Positions 54,615 through 63,890 of a DNA stretch of 64,000 bases are shown piece after piece. How positions within the stretch are numbered: the stretch's first letter is position 1; every line of letters starts with the position of its first letter. The DNA comes from Buchnera aphidicola (Nurudea shiraii) (GTDB taxonomy: Bacteria; Pseudomonadota; Gammaproteobacteria; Enterobacterales; Enterobacteriaceae): contig CP140035.1 in the NCBI GenBank assembly GCA_039829955.1, positions 434,001-498,000 of the forward strand, in the 5' to 3' direction. Both the position numbers and the translations under genes were made by a program. The notes under the pieces were generated by a model, which worked only from the letters and a program-made list of their open reading frames with translations, ran no database searches and was not told where the DNA came from.

Positions 54615-56957
54615 ATGAATCTAGAACGTTCTAAATACGTTGAAATTCCAGTTTTACCATTACGAGACGTAGTAGTATACCCATATATGGTTATCCCTTT
54701 GTTTGTAGGACGACAAAAATCTATAAAATGTATCGAAGCTTCTATGACAAATAACAAAAAAATTATGTTAGTTGCACAAAAGAAAGCAGAAATTGATGAT
54801 CCTACTAATAATGATTTATTTACTATTGGAACTACTGCTTCTATTTTGCAAATGTTAAAACTACCTGATGGAACAGTAAAAGTATTAGTGGAAGGTATAC
54901 AACGCGCTAATATAAAAAAATTGCAAAATAATGGAGACTATTTTGTTGCACAAATAGAACCAATTGTTACTCCAAAGATCTCAGAAAAAGAACAAATTGT
55001 GCTCATAAGAGCCACACTAAATCAATTTGAAACATATGTTAAACTAAATAAAAAAATTCCATTAGAAATATTAAATTCTTTGTCTAACATAAAAAATGCA
55101 GCACAATTATCAGATGTTATCGCCACACATATGCCGTTAAAACTATCTGAAAAACAATCCATTTTAGAAATGTATCGAATTAACGAACGATTAGAACATT
55201 TAATGGCATTAATGGAATCTGAAATTGATTTATTAAATTTAGAAAAAAACATTCGAAATCGGGTAAAAAAACAAATGGAGAAAAGTCAAAGGGAATACTA
55301 TTTAAACGAACAAATAAAAGCAATTCAAAAAGAACTAGGAGAAATAGACGAAATCGTAGACGAAAACAAAATTTTAAAAAGAAAAATTCATTCTGCCAAA
55401 ATGCCAAAAGAAGCAAGAGAAAAAATTAAATCCGAGTTTAACAAATTAAAAATGATGTCACCTATGTCAGCTGAAGCAACAGTAGTACGAAGTTATATAG
55501 ATTGGATGATACAAATTCCTTGGAGCAAAAGAAGCAAAACAAAAAAAAATCTTCAAGAAGCAAAAAATATCCTAGATTCAGACCATTTTGGTCTAGAAAA
55601 AGTAAAAGAACGCATCTTAGAGTATTTAGCAGTACAAAGCAGAATAAAAAAAATGAAAGGACCGATATTATGCTTAGTAGGACCACCTGGAGTAGGTAAA
55701 ACATCTTTAGGACAATCTATAGCACGAGCTACTGGAAGAAAATATATTAGAATGGCTTTAGGAGGAATTAGAGATGAAGCAGAAATTCGAGGACATAGAA
55801 AAACGTATATAGGATCTATGCCTGGAAAATTAATGCAAAAAATTTCAAAATCAGGAGTAAAAAATCCACTTTTTTTATTAGATGAAATAGATAAAATGTC
55901 TTACGATGTACGAATAGATCCTGCATCTGCTCTTTTAGAAGTATTAGATCCAGAACAAAATACCACTTTTAACGATCATTACTTAGAAATAGACTATGAT
56001 CTATCTGAAGTCATGTTTATTGCAACTTCTAATTCTACAAATATTCCCGCTCCATTACTTGATAGAATGGAAATTATTAGAATTTCAGGTTATACCGAAA
56101 ACGAAAAATTACATATAGCAAAATCTTATTTAAGTCCAAAACAAATTAAAAGAAATGCTCTAAAAAAACACGAATTAAAAATAGAAGATTCTGCTATAAT
56201 AAATATAATTCAAAATTACACTCGAGAAGCTGGAGTTAGAAATCTTGAAAGAGAATTATCAAAAATATGTAGAAAATGCGTCAAAAACTTAATTTTAAAT
56301 AAAAATTTAAAACAAATACAAATAAATAATGATAATTTACATCATTATTTAGGAATTCAAAAATTTAATTATGAAAAAAAAACCAAAAAAAATCAAATTG
56401 GACAAGTTATTGGGTTAGCTTGGACAGAAGTCGGGGGAGAATTACTAACAATTGAAGCTGTATGCGTACCAGGAAAAGGCAAATTAATTTATACAGGATC
56501 ATTAGGAGAAGTAATGCAAGAATCTATTCAAGCTGCATTAACCGTAGTGAGATCCCAAGCACATAAATTAGGAATACAACATGACTTCTATGAAAAACGT
56601 GATATTCATGTACACGTACCAGAAGGTGCTACACCTAAGGATGGACCCAGTGCTGGTATTGCCATGTGTACAGCAATAGTTTCCTGTTTAACAAACAATC
56701 CAGTACGATCAGATATTTCTATGACAGGAGAAATTACTTTAAGAGGAAAAATTTTATCTATAGGAGGATTAAAAGAAAAATTATTAGCCGCCCATCGAGG
56801 AGGTATTAAAAAAGTACTAATTCCTTATGAAAATAAAAGAAACCTAGAAGACATTCCTCAAAATGTTCTTATAGGATTAAATATCCATCCAGTAAAATAC
56901 ATTGAGGAAATATTAAATTTATCACTCGAACGCATGCCCTATGAAATGATAAAATAA
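54615..56957 (+). CDS. lon: ATP-dependent protease Lon
   Basis: AAA+ serine protease for damaged and regulatory proteins. The frame opens at a TTG (54594), but the ATG at 54615 begins MNLERSKY, matching E. coli MNPERSER, after AGAGAGAG; this gives 780 aa (E. coli 784). Walker A is GPPGVGKTS and Walker B is LFLLDEIDK. The catalytic Ser is in PKDGPSAGI and the Lys in IGGLKEKLL. A GC-richer hairpin follows. Confidence 0.97.
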   Translation: MNLERSKYVEIPVLPLRDVVVYPYMVIPLFVGRQKSIKCIEASMTNNKKIMLVAQKKAEIDDPTNNDLFTIGTTASILQMLKLPDGTVKVLVEGIQRANIKKLQNNGDYFVAQIEPIVTPKISEKEQIVLIRATLNQFETYVKLNKKIPLEILNSLSNIKNAAQLSDVIATHMPLKLSEKQSILEMYRINERLEHLMALMESEIDLLNLEKNIRNRVKKQMEKSQREYYLNEQIKAIQKELGEIDEIVDENKILKRKIHSAKMPKEAREKIKSEFNKLKMMSPMSAEATVVRSYIDWMIQIPWSKRSKTKKNLQEAKNILDSDHFGLEKVKERILEYLAVQSRIKKMKGPILCLVGPPGVGKTSLGQSIARATGRKYIRMALGGIRDEAEIRGHRKTYIGSMPGKLMQKISKSGVKNPLFLLDEIDKMSYDVRIDPASALLEVLDPEQNTTFNDHYLEIDYDLSEVMFIATSNSTNIPAPLLDRMEIIRISGYTENEKLHIAKSYLSPKQIKRNALKKHELKIEDSAIINIIQNYTREAGVRNLERELSKICRKCVKNLILNKNLKQIQINNDNLHHYLGIQKFNYEKKTKKNQIGQVIGLAWTEVGGELLTIEAVCVPGKGKLIYTGSLGEVMQESIQAALTVVRSQAHKLGIQHDFYEKRDIHVHVPEGATPKDGPSAGIAMCTAIVSCLTNNPVRSDISMTGEITLRGKILSIGGLKEKLLAAHRGGIKKVLIPYENKRNLEDIPQNVLIGLNIHPVKYIEEILNLSLERMPYEMIK

Positions 56958-56990
56958 AATATTTTAAGATTTTAATAAATTTATCAAATA

Positions 56991-57026
56991 GGCTGGCAAA
57001 AAAAATAAAAATGTTATTTGCCAGTC
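56991..57026 (+). terminator. Hairpin between lon and ppiD
   Basis: The arms GGCTGGCAAA and TTTGCCAGTC form a 10-bp stem with one G-U pair and a 16-base A-rich loop. Such a GC-rich stem stands out here. No T-run follows, so termination is uncertain; it could protect the lon mRNA 3' end. hupB lies at this junction in E. coli and is missing. Confidence 0.45.
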
Positions 57027-57082
57027 AATGCAAAACTATATTCAAAACAAATAAAAATAATAATTATATATAATTTCTTAAA

Positions 57083-58156
57083 ATGATTAAAAAAATAAAA
57101 TCGATATTATCTAAAACAATTATATTAATATTATTGATAATAATATTATTTTCATTAATTTTTACAAAAGTCAACTATTATCCTATTAATCAAACAAAAA
57201 GTTATTTAATAAAAATTAACGATGACAAAATTGATATAGAAGAATTTAAAAAATTATATAATTTTTCACTATTAGAATATGAAAAAAAATTTAACTTAAA
57301 AAAATTAAATAATTTGCATAATGAAAGTTATAAAAAAAAAATATATAAAACAGTAATTTCAAATATAATATATCAAACTTTATTAAAACAATATGTTAGC
57401 AAATTAAATATAATTTTGGATAATGATGAAGTTAAACACTATATATATAATGAACAACTCTTTAAAGAAAATAATATATTTAGTATAAAGAAATATTATA
57501 CTTTTCTTAATATAGAAAATCTTAGTTCTAATGAATACATTAAAAAAATACGAGATAATCTCAAAATAAAAAAATTTCTTTCTCTTATTTCTGACTCAAT
57601 ATTTATTTCAAAAAAAGAAATTGACAACTTTATTAAGTTATTTTCACAAATTAGAATAATTAGAACAACTTCTATTAATCTCTATAAAATTTTTGAAAAA
57701 TTAAATACTGATAATAAAAATATAATAAATAACCTTATAAACCATAATTTTAACGCGCTTTTAATAAAAAAATATAAAAATGATATCTTTTTAATCTTTA
57801 AAAAAACAACATACCAAAATCGTCGAAAATTAACTAAAATTTTAAAAAAAATCCAATTAAAATTTAAAAAACCATTATTTTTTTCAAGATTTAATACAAG
57901 TAAATTTAAAACGTTTATATTTAATCTTCCAAATCTAAAAAAAAATAAAAAAAGTTATTTTGGTACTTTTAAAAACAACGGCAATTTATTTTTAATTCAA
58001 TTTTATAAAACTAAATACATGAAATTCTCTAGTCAACAAAAAAATAATATCATATCACAATTTAAAGAATATAATTTAGAAAGAATATTAAGTTCTATTT
58101 TAGACGATTTATATAAAAAAGCACATATTTCATATGGAGAACTAAAAAACTCTTAA
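57083..58156 (+). CDS. ppiD: PpiD-like periplasmic chaperone lacking the parvulin domain
   Basis: Membrane-anchored SurA-like folding factor at the Sec translocon. It is 357 aa against 623 in E. coli. One N-terminal transmembrane helix (about residues 10-28) and the SurA-N-like region (YLIKINDDKI, ISNIIYQTLLKQY) align with E. coli. The last 90 residues, with FNLPNLKKNKKSYFGTF and LSSILDDLYKKAHI, align with the E. coli C-terminus. The middle of about 260 residues, including the PPIase (parvulin) domain, is missing. It should act only as a chaperone or be degrading. Position after lon supports the name. Confidence 0.82.
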   Translation: MIKKIKSILSKTIILILLIIILFSLIFTKVNYYPINQTKSYLIKINDDKIDIEEFKKLYNFSLLEYEKKFNLKKLNNLHNESYKKKIYKTVISNIIYQTLLKQYVSKLNIILDNDEVKHYIYNEQLFKENNIFSIKKYYTFLNIENLSSNEYIKKIRDNLKIKKFLSLISDSIFISKKEIDNFIKLFSQIRIIRTTSINLYKIFEKLNTDNKNIINNLINHNFNALLIKKYKNDIFLIFKKTTYQNRRKLTKILKKIQLKFKKPLFFSRFNTSKFKTFIFNLPNLKKNKKSYFGTFKNNGNLFLIQFYKTKYMKFSSQQKNNIISQFKEYNLERILSSILDDLYKKAHISYGELKNS

Positions 58157-58228
58157 AAATAGCTGAATACTTAATAAAAATTTGTAAACATATAAAATAT
58201 ATTACTAATTTAAATACTAGGAAATTGC

Positions 58229-59977
58229 GTGAACTTGTTTAGACAGCTAAATTGGTATTTTATACAAAAATGGAAACAATATTTAATATCCATTTGTTTG
58301 TTAATTCTAATCTCTATACTTCAATTATTTCCACCAAAATTAATAGGGTTATTAATCGATTCTATTATAAAAAAAAACACGAAAAATGTAAAAATATTAC
58401 CCTGGATTATAATAATCATATGTATTGCAATAACAGTATATATTTTTCGATATATGTGGAGAATTTTTTTATTTGGAGCGGCTTACCAACTAACTTTTGA
58501 ACTTAGAATAAAAATTTATGATCGTATTAGTAAACAAAATCAAATTTTTTATTCAAAATATAAGTCTGGTGATTTGATGACACGAATAACTAACGATGTC
58601 GATAAAGTTTCATTCGCAGCAGGTGAAGGAGTACTAACATTAATAGATTCTTTAGTAATGGGGATCTCTGTTATAACTGTGATGATTACACAAATTAACT
58701 GGAAACTTACTGTATTTTCTCTTATTCCTATGCCTATTATGGTGATAATAATAAACAAACTGGGAAAAAAAATGCACTATGGTTTTCGAGAAGTTCAAAA
58801 AACATTTTCATGTCTAAACAACCACACTCAAGAAAGTTTAAATAACATTAACTTAATTAAATCTTTTAGATTAGAAAAATACCAAAAACAGAAATTTTTC
58901 AAAATTTTAAAATGTCTAATAATAAAAAATATTCAAGTCTCAAAAATAAATTCTATGTTTGATCCAATCATACATCTATCTATTTCTATATCTAATTTAA
59001 TAGCTATTACCGTTGGAGGATGGCTATTTTGGAATAAAATAATAAGTATTGGACAACTAACTAGTTTTATAATGTATTTAGGATTAATGATTTGGCCTAT
59101 GCTAGCTTTAGCATGGATGTTTAACATTGTAGAACGAGGAAGCGCAGCATGGAATCGAATACAATCACTTTTAATTTACAAAAAACAAAAAAACAAAAAT
59201 TATATAAATATTCCTACACATTTTAAAAAATTAAATATATATATAAAATATTTTTATTATCAAGAACATGAAAAAAAAATATTAAAAAATATTAAATTCT
59301 CATTGTTTCCTAACCAAATATTAGGTGTATGTGGACCAACAGGATCTGGAAAAAGCACGTTATTTAAACTAATTCAACAACAGCACCTGGTATCTAATGG
59401 AAACATATTATACAATTCTATTCCAATCTCATTCTTTAAAATTAATCAATGGAGAAAAAAAATAGCTATAGCAGATCAAACTACTTTTCTATTTTCAGAT
59501 ACTATCTATAATAACATTGCAATAGGAAAAGATCACGCTTCCAAACAAGAAATTGAAGAAGTAATTTATCTTTCCAATTTGCATAAAGATATTAAAAATT
59601 TTCCAAAAGGTTTTCACACTCAAGTAGGAGAACATGGAATAGCTCTATCAGGAGGGCAAAAACAACGTATTTCTATTGCTCGAGCACTATTATCAAATGC
59701 AGAAATATTAATATTGGACAATGCTCTCTCTGCAGTAGATGGAGATACTGAACTAAAAATATTAAAAAATCTTGAAACTTTAAAAAAACAAAAATATGCA
59801 ATTATTCTTTGTACTCATCACTTACCTTCTATAGCTAATTCAGATAAAATCATAGTTATACAGAAAGGAACTATCACACAAAAAGGAAAACACGAAGAAC
59901 TAATAAAAGAAGCACATAAATGGTACAACATGACATACTCATATCAAAAATCATCTAAAATTCATAAAAACAAATAA
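58229..59977 (+). CDS. mdlA: ABC transporter half-molecule MdlA
   Basis: Membrane-fused ATPase that pairs with MdlB. It is 582 aa and starts at GTG with AGGA upstream. The transmembrane domain keeps MTRITNDVDKVSFAAGEGV and MFNIVERGSAAWNRI. Walker A is GPTGSGKST and the signature is LSGGQKQR. Walker B is LILDNALSAVDGD: the residue after the Walker B Asp is Asn, where I recall Asp in E. coli MdlA and Glu in canonical ABC proteins. The H-loop His is in CTHHLPS. This site may hydrolyse ATP poorly. The substrate is unknown. Confidence 0.92.
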   Translation: MNLFRQLNWYFIQKWKQYLISICLLILISILQLFPPKLIGLLIDSIIKKNTKNVKILPWIIIIICIAITVYIFRYMWRIFLFGAAYQLTFELRIKIYDRISKQNQIFYSKYKSGDLMTRITNDVDKVSFAAGEGVLTLIDSLVMGISVITVMITQINWKLTVFSLIPMPIMVIIINKLGKKMHYGFREVQKTFSCLNNHTQESLNNINLIKSFRLEKYQKQKFFKILKCLIIKNIQVSKINSMFDPIIHLSISISNLIAITVGGWLFWNKIISIGQLTSFIMYLGLMIWPMLALAWMFNIVERGSAAWNRIQSLLIYKKQKNKNYINIPTHFKKLNIYIKYFYYQEHEKKILKNIKFSLFPNQILGVCGPTGSGKSTLFKLIQQQHLVSNGNILYNSIPISFFKINQWRKKIAIADQTTFLFSDTIYNNIAIGKDHASKQEIEEVIYLSNLHKDIKNFPKGFHTQVGEHGIALSGGQKQRISIARALLSNAEILILDNALSAVDGDTELKILKNLETLKKQKYAIILCTHHLPSIANSDKIIVIQKGTITQKGKHEELIKEAHKWYNMTYSYQKSSKIHKNK

Positions 59978-59990
59978 GAAGTTCTATGAA

Positions 59991-61736
59991 ATGAAACATT
60001 TTGCAATATTTTATCCTATATTAATACGATTATTAAATTATGGAGTTAAATATAAAAAATCATTAATATTAGGATGTATTTTACTACTGTTTTCTATAAT
60101 ATGTGAAATATTAGGTCCTATTTTAATTAGCTATTTCATAAGAAATAGCATAATAAAAAATTATGTGAACTTTTATTTATTACTTTTAATAACTACTACT
60201 TATATATTTTTACAAATTTTATCTGCTATTTGTAATTTTTTTCAAAATACTATTTTTAGTAAAACATCGATACAAATTATTGAAACATTACGATTTGATT
60301 TAATGTCGTCAATATTAAAATTGCCAATTAAAAGCTTTAATAAAAAACCAATAAGTCAATTTGTTTCATGTATTAATAACGACATAGAAATTATTAAAGA
60401 ACTATATGAGACATTTATTATTATATTATTAAAAAATACAATACTCATCATAATTACGTTAATAGCTATGTTTACTTTAGAATGGAGAATGGCTATTGTA
60501 GCTGTTATCATGTTTCCATTAGTTTTAACAATATCTTTTTTATACCAACATTACAGCACACCAATATTTAAACAATCTCAAATATATATTTCAAAAATTT
60601 ACGAGATTTTTAATGAAATAATTAATGGAATTACTGTAATACAGCAATTTAGATTAGAAAAAAAATTTAAACATTCTATAGAACATTTCAGTAAATTACA
60701 TTATTTAAATCGTATGAAAATATTAAAATTAGATGGAATTTTTTTACGTCCATGTCTTAGCTTTTTTTCAACTATCATACTTTGTAGTTTAATTATATTA
60801 TTTGCATCTTATCCTCAAGGGTTTTTTGAAATCGGAACTTTATATGCTTTTATTACATATTTAGGACGTCTTAACGAACCATTAATTTCTATTACTGCTC
60901 AACAATCTGTTTTGCAACAATCTATCATATCAGGAAAAAGAATATTTAAGTTAATAGATGCTCAAAAACAAAAGTATGGAAAAGATTTTATCAATCTAAA
61001 AAATGGAGAAATATATGTCAAAAACGTAAGCTTTTTTTATAAAAATAATCATATCAACATACTAAATAATATTGATTTAAAAATCTCTTCAAAACAATTC
61101 GTGGCTTTTGTAGGACGTACAGGAAGTGGGAAAAGCACTCTAACAAAACTTTTAATGGGACATTATCCTATTAAAAAAGGTAGCATTTATTTAAATAAAA
61201 GAAACATAAATTCATTAAGTAAATCAGTTTTAAAGAATGGAATATCTATTGTCCAACAAGATCCAGTTATCTTAGACGATTCAGTTTTTAAAAACATAAC
61301 TTTAGGAAAAATAGTTTCTGAATCTAAAATTTGGGATATTTTAAAAAAAATACATCTTTATAAATTAATAAAATCTCTTCCTAATGGTATACATTCATTA
61401 TTAGGAGAAAATGGCAACATATTATCCATAGGTCAAAAACAATTATTATGTATTGCTAGAGTTTTAGTATCTCACCCTAAAATATTAATCTTAGATGAAG
61501 CTACTTCTAATATAGATATAAAAACTGAGCAAGAAATTCAAACAATATTATCCTATATTAATTCTTATGCTACATTAATAGTAGTTGCTCATAGACTATC
61601 AACAATAAAAAATGCAGACAAAATTTTTGTTTTTCATGATGGAAAGATAGTAGAAAGTGGAAATCATAATTCTTTAATAAAAAATCAAAAATACTATTGG
61701 AAAATGTATAAACATCAAAACAAAATCTTATTATAA
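59991..61736 (+). CDS. mdlB: ABC transporter half-molecule MdlB
   Basis: Partner of MdlA, starting 13 bases after it. Length is 581 aa. Six transmembrane helices are followed by an ATPase domain with Walker A GRTGSGKST, signature LSIGQKQ, Walker B LILDEATSNID with the normal catalytic Glu, and H-loop VAHRLSTI. Family stretches FNEIINGITVIQQFR and LDGIFLRPCLSFFS match E. coli. The pair is an exporter of unknown substrate, one of few ABC transporters kept in Buchnera. Confidence 0.94.
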   Translation: MKHFAIFYPILIRLLNYGVKYKKSLILGCILLLFSIICEILGPILISYFIRNSIIKNYVNFYLLLLITTTYIFLQILSAICNFFQNTIFSKTSIQIIETLRFDLMSSILKLPIKSFNKKPISQFVSCINNDIEIIKELYETFIIILLKNTILIIITLIAMFTLEWRMAIVAVIMFPLVLTISFLYQHYSTPIFKQSQIYISKIYEIFNEIINGITVIQQFRLEKKFKHSIEHFSKLHYLNRMKILKLDGIFLRPCLSFFSTIILCSLIILFASYPQGFFEIGTLYAFITYLGRLNEPLISITAQQSVLQQSIISGKRIFKLIDAQKQKYGKDFINLKNGEIYVKNVSFFYKNNHINILNNIDLKISSKQFVAFVGRTGSGKSTLTKLLMGHYPIKKGSIYLNKRNINSLSKSVLKNGISIVQQDPVILDDSVFKNITLGKIVSESKIWDILKKIHLYKLIKSLPNGIHSLLGENGNILSIGQKQLLCIARVLVSHPKILILDEATSNIDIKTEQEIQTILSYINSYATLIVVAHRLSTIKNADKIFVFHDGKIVESGNHNSLIKNQKYYWKMYKHQNKILL

Positions 61737-61760
61737 AAATTTTATAGATTTAATAAAATC

Positions 61761-61870
61761 GAACCTCTGATAGCGTTATCATAATACCTGTTTATACTTA
61801 ATATGGCTGCTATTTTCCAATTCTGACCAAATTTTCAAGATAACAGTATTAGACCACTAACAGAGAGTTC
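61761..61870 (-). ncRNA. ffs: 4.5S RNA of the signal recognition particle
   Basis: On the minus strand the core GGTCAGAATTGGAAAATAGC continues into AGCC and matches the E. coli 4.5S apical region GGTCAGGTCCGGAAGGAAGC continuing into AGCC. The 5' end GAACTCTCTG pairs with the 3' end CAGAGGTTC with one bulge, closing the rod of about 110 nt (E. coli 114). The tetraloop has changed from GGAA to a GGAA-containing TTGGAAAA context. It binds Ffh for cotranslational targeting. It lies antisense between mdlB and dnaX; in E. coli ffs also lies upstream of dnaX. Confidence 0.85.
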
Positions 61871-61878
61871 TTAAAAAT

Positions 61879-61907
61879 ATTTTACATGAAATTATTTCTA
61901 ATTACAA
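61879..61907 (-). promoter_or_regulatory. Sigma-70 promoter for ffs
   Basis: Reading leftward, TTGTAA (61902-61907), a 17-base spacer, an upstream TG, then TAAAAT (61879-61884) lie 8 bases before the 5' end of the 4.5S RNA. The -10 matches 5 of 6 and the -35 matches 4 of 6 consensus positions. Spacing to the RNA start is right. Confidence 0.55.
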
Positions 61908-62042
61908 AATATTTTTAACATATTTTAAATTAATATATATATAAATAACTACAATTGACTTATTATATTCTTCTTTAAAATCTTTTTTGTAGGCATAATA
62001 TATGCTAATATTATTTGATAAGTACAAATAGTTTTTATAATT

Positions 62043-63140
62043 ATGAATCACGAAATTTTAGCTAATAAATGGCGTCCTCAAGAATTTAGTAATGTAGTTG
62101 GACAAAAATACGTTGTTTCTGCTATACGTAATGGACTAAAATTAAAACGCATACATCATACATGGTTACTTTATGGAATGCGAGGTACTGGAAAAACAAC
62201 AATTGCACGATTATTGGCAAAAAGTTTAAGCTGTGAAAAAAAAATAACACATAACCCATGTAGAACATGTTCAAATTGTTGTGAAATAGAAAAAGGAAAA
62301 TTTATTGATCTATTTGAAGTAGATGCTGCTTCCAGAACAAAAATAGAAGATATGAAAGAACTATTAGAAAATATATATTATTTACCTGTCAAGGGAAGAT
62401 TTAAAATATATCTTATAGACGAAGTACATATGCTTTCTACACACAGTTTTAATGCTCTTTTAAAAATAATCGAAGAACCTCCTAAACATGTAAAATTTAT
62501 TTTAGCTACTACTAATTTAGAAAAAGTTCCCAAAACTGTTCTGTCACGCTGCTTACATTTTCAACTAAAACCTATTGGCATACATAAAATATTAAAAAAA
62601 GTTGAATACATTCTATCTCAAGAAAATATATATTTTGAATATGAAGCGATAAAATTAATATCTATAGAATCAGAAGGAAGTTTAAGAGATACATTAAATT
62701 TAATAGAACAAGTTATTTCTATAGGAAATGGAAAAATTCTAACTAAAATCACACAAAAGATACTAGGAAAATTAGACAATTATCAAATATTAAAAATAAC
62801 ATTAGCATTATTCAAAAAAGATTTTAAAAAAATGTTATTATTATTTCAATATATAGAACAATTAGATATTACTTGGGAACATATATTAACAGAAATTTTG
62901 AAATTATTACATCAAATAGCCATGCTCAAAACATTTCCTCAAATAAAGCAAAACTGTACTTTTTTTGAAGATGAAGAAATTAATAAAAAAATATATCAAA
63001 TTTCGAAAATTTACAAATATTCTGATATTCAATCATATTATCATACTATATTAATGGGAAAAAAAGAACTATATATAGCTCCTAGTTATCAAATTGGAGT
63101 AGAAATGACTTTGTTACGTGCATTAAATCTTAAAATTTAA
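62043..63140 (+). CDS. dnaX: DNA polymerase III clamp-loader ATPase, gamma-like short form
   Basis: Clamp-loader motor. The 365-aa product has Walker A GMRGTGKTT, the zinc knuckle CRTCSNCC, Walker B IYLIDEVHML and the sensor-1/SRC motif SRCLHF. It stops after the collar domain. E. coli makes tau (643 aa) and gamma (431 aa) by a programmed frameshift. Here the tau C-terminal domains that contact DnaB and the alpha subunit are absent and no such shift site is needed. Confidence 0.94.
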   Translation: MNHEILANKWRPQEFSNVVGQKYVVSAIRNGLKLKRIHHTWLLYGMRGTGKTTIARLLAKSLSCEKKITHNPCRTCSNCCEIEKGKFIDLFEVDAASRTKIEDMKELLENIYYLPVKGRFKIYLIDEVHMLSTHSFNALLKIIEEPPKHVKFILATTNLEKVPKTVLSRCLHFQLKPIGIHKILKKVEYILSQENIYFEYEAIKLISIESEGSLRDTLNLIEQVISIGNGKILTKITQKILGKLDNYQILKITLALFKKDFKKMLLLFQYIEQLDITWEHILTEILKLLHQIAMLKTFPQIKQNCTFFEDEEINKKIYQISKIYKYSDIQSYYHTILMGKKELYIAPSYQIGVEMTLLRALNLKI

Positions 63141-63323
63141 TTGAAAAAACTATTTGAAAATAAAAGTAACATACCATTAACATATGAAAAATATAAAATA
63201 TACATATTATAGTTTGATATTTTAAATGCATCTTCATGCTAATTATAAAATTTTTATAAAATTAAAGTGTTAAAAACTATTAACTATACGATAACAATAA
63301 TAAAATTAAAATAGGAAATAAAC

Positions 63324-63656
63324 ATGTTTTCTAAAACAGGATTAAATGACTTAATCACACAAGCACAAAATTTACAAAAAAAAATGACTAAAATACAAGA
63401 AGAAGTATCTTCTATAGAAATTGTTGGAGAATCTGGAGCTGGAATCGTAAAAGTAACATTAATTGGATCTAACAACTGCAAAAAAATAGAAATAGATCCC
63501 AAACTAATAAAAGAAAACAATAAAGAAATACTAGAAGATCTAATCGTAGCAGCGTTTAACGATGCAGTGAGACGTATATCCGATCTTAAAAAACAAAGAA
63601 TGTCTACTATTTCATCAGATATCCCATTTTCTAATAATTTAAATATTCCATTTTGA
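63324..63656 (+). CDS. ybaB: Nucleoid-associated protein YbaB/EbfC
   Basis: Small dimeric DNA-binding protein of 110 aa encoded just after dnaX, as in E. coli. Conserved features are the N-terminal helix LITQAQNLQKKMTKIQEE, VKVTLIGSNNCKKIEID and the DLIVAAFNDAVRRI helix. recR, which follows ybaB in E. coli, is missing, leaving a 234-base spacer. Confidence 0.93.
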   Translation: MFSKTGLNDLITQAQNLQKKMTKIQEEVSSIEIVGESGAGIVKVTLIGSNNCKKIEIDPKLIKENNKEILEDLIVAAFNDAVRRISDLKKQRMSTISSDIPFSNNLNIPF

Positions 63657-63890
63657 AGATCTATAATAAAATACTTAAATTAGAATTTAATATTCCAACA
63701 TTGTTCAAACAATAAACATTTCTAAAATATTTAAATTACTATTTGAGACATAAAACTAATAAAGTTATTATAAATATTTTATAAATATAATTTTTATCAT
63801 ATTTATGTTTTAAATAAAAATAACCTTTATATCTAAATACATTTAACTGTTAAAGTTCTACTACTAAAATTTCTAAAATAAGGGAATTAC

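Noticed and set aside
55462..55704. Hydrophobic antisense frames within lon
   Set aside because: Antisense shadows of a conserved gene in AT-rich DNA; no start signals or homology.
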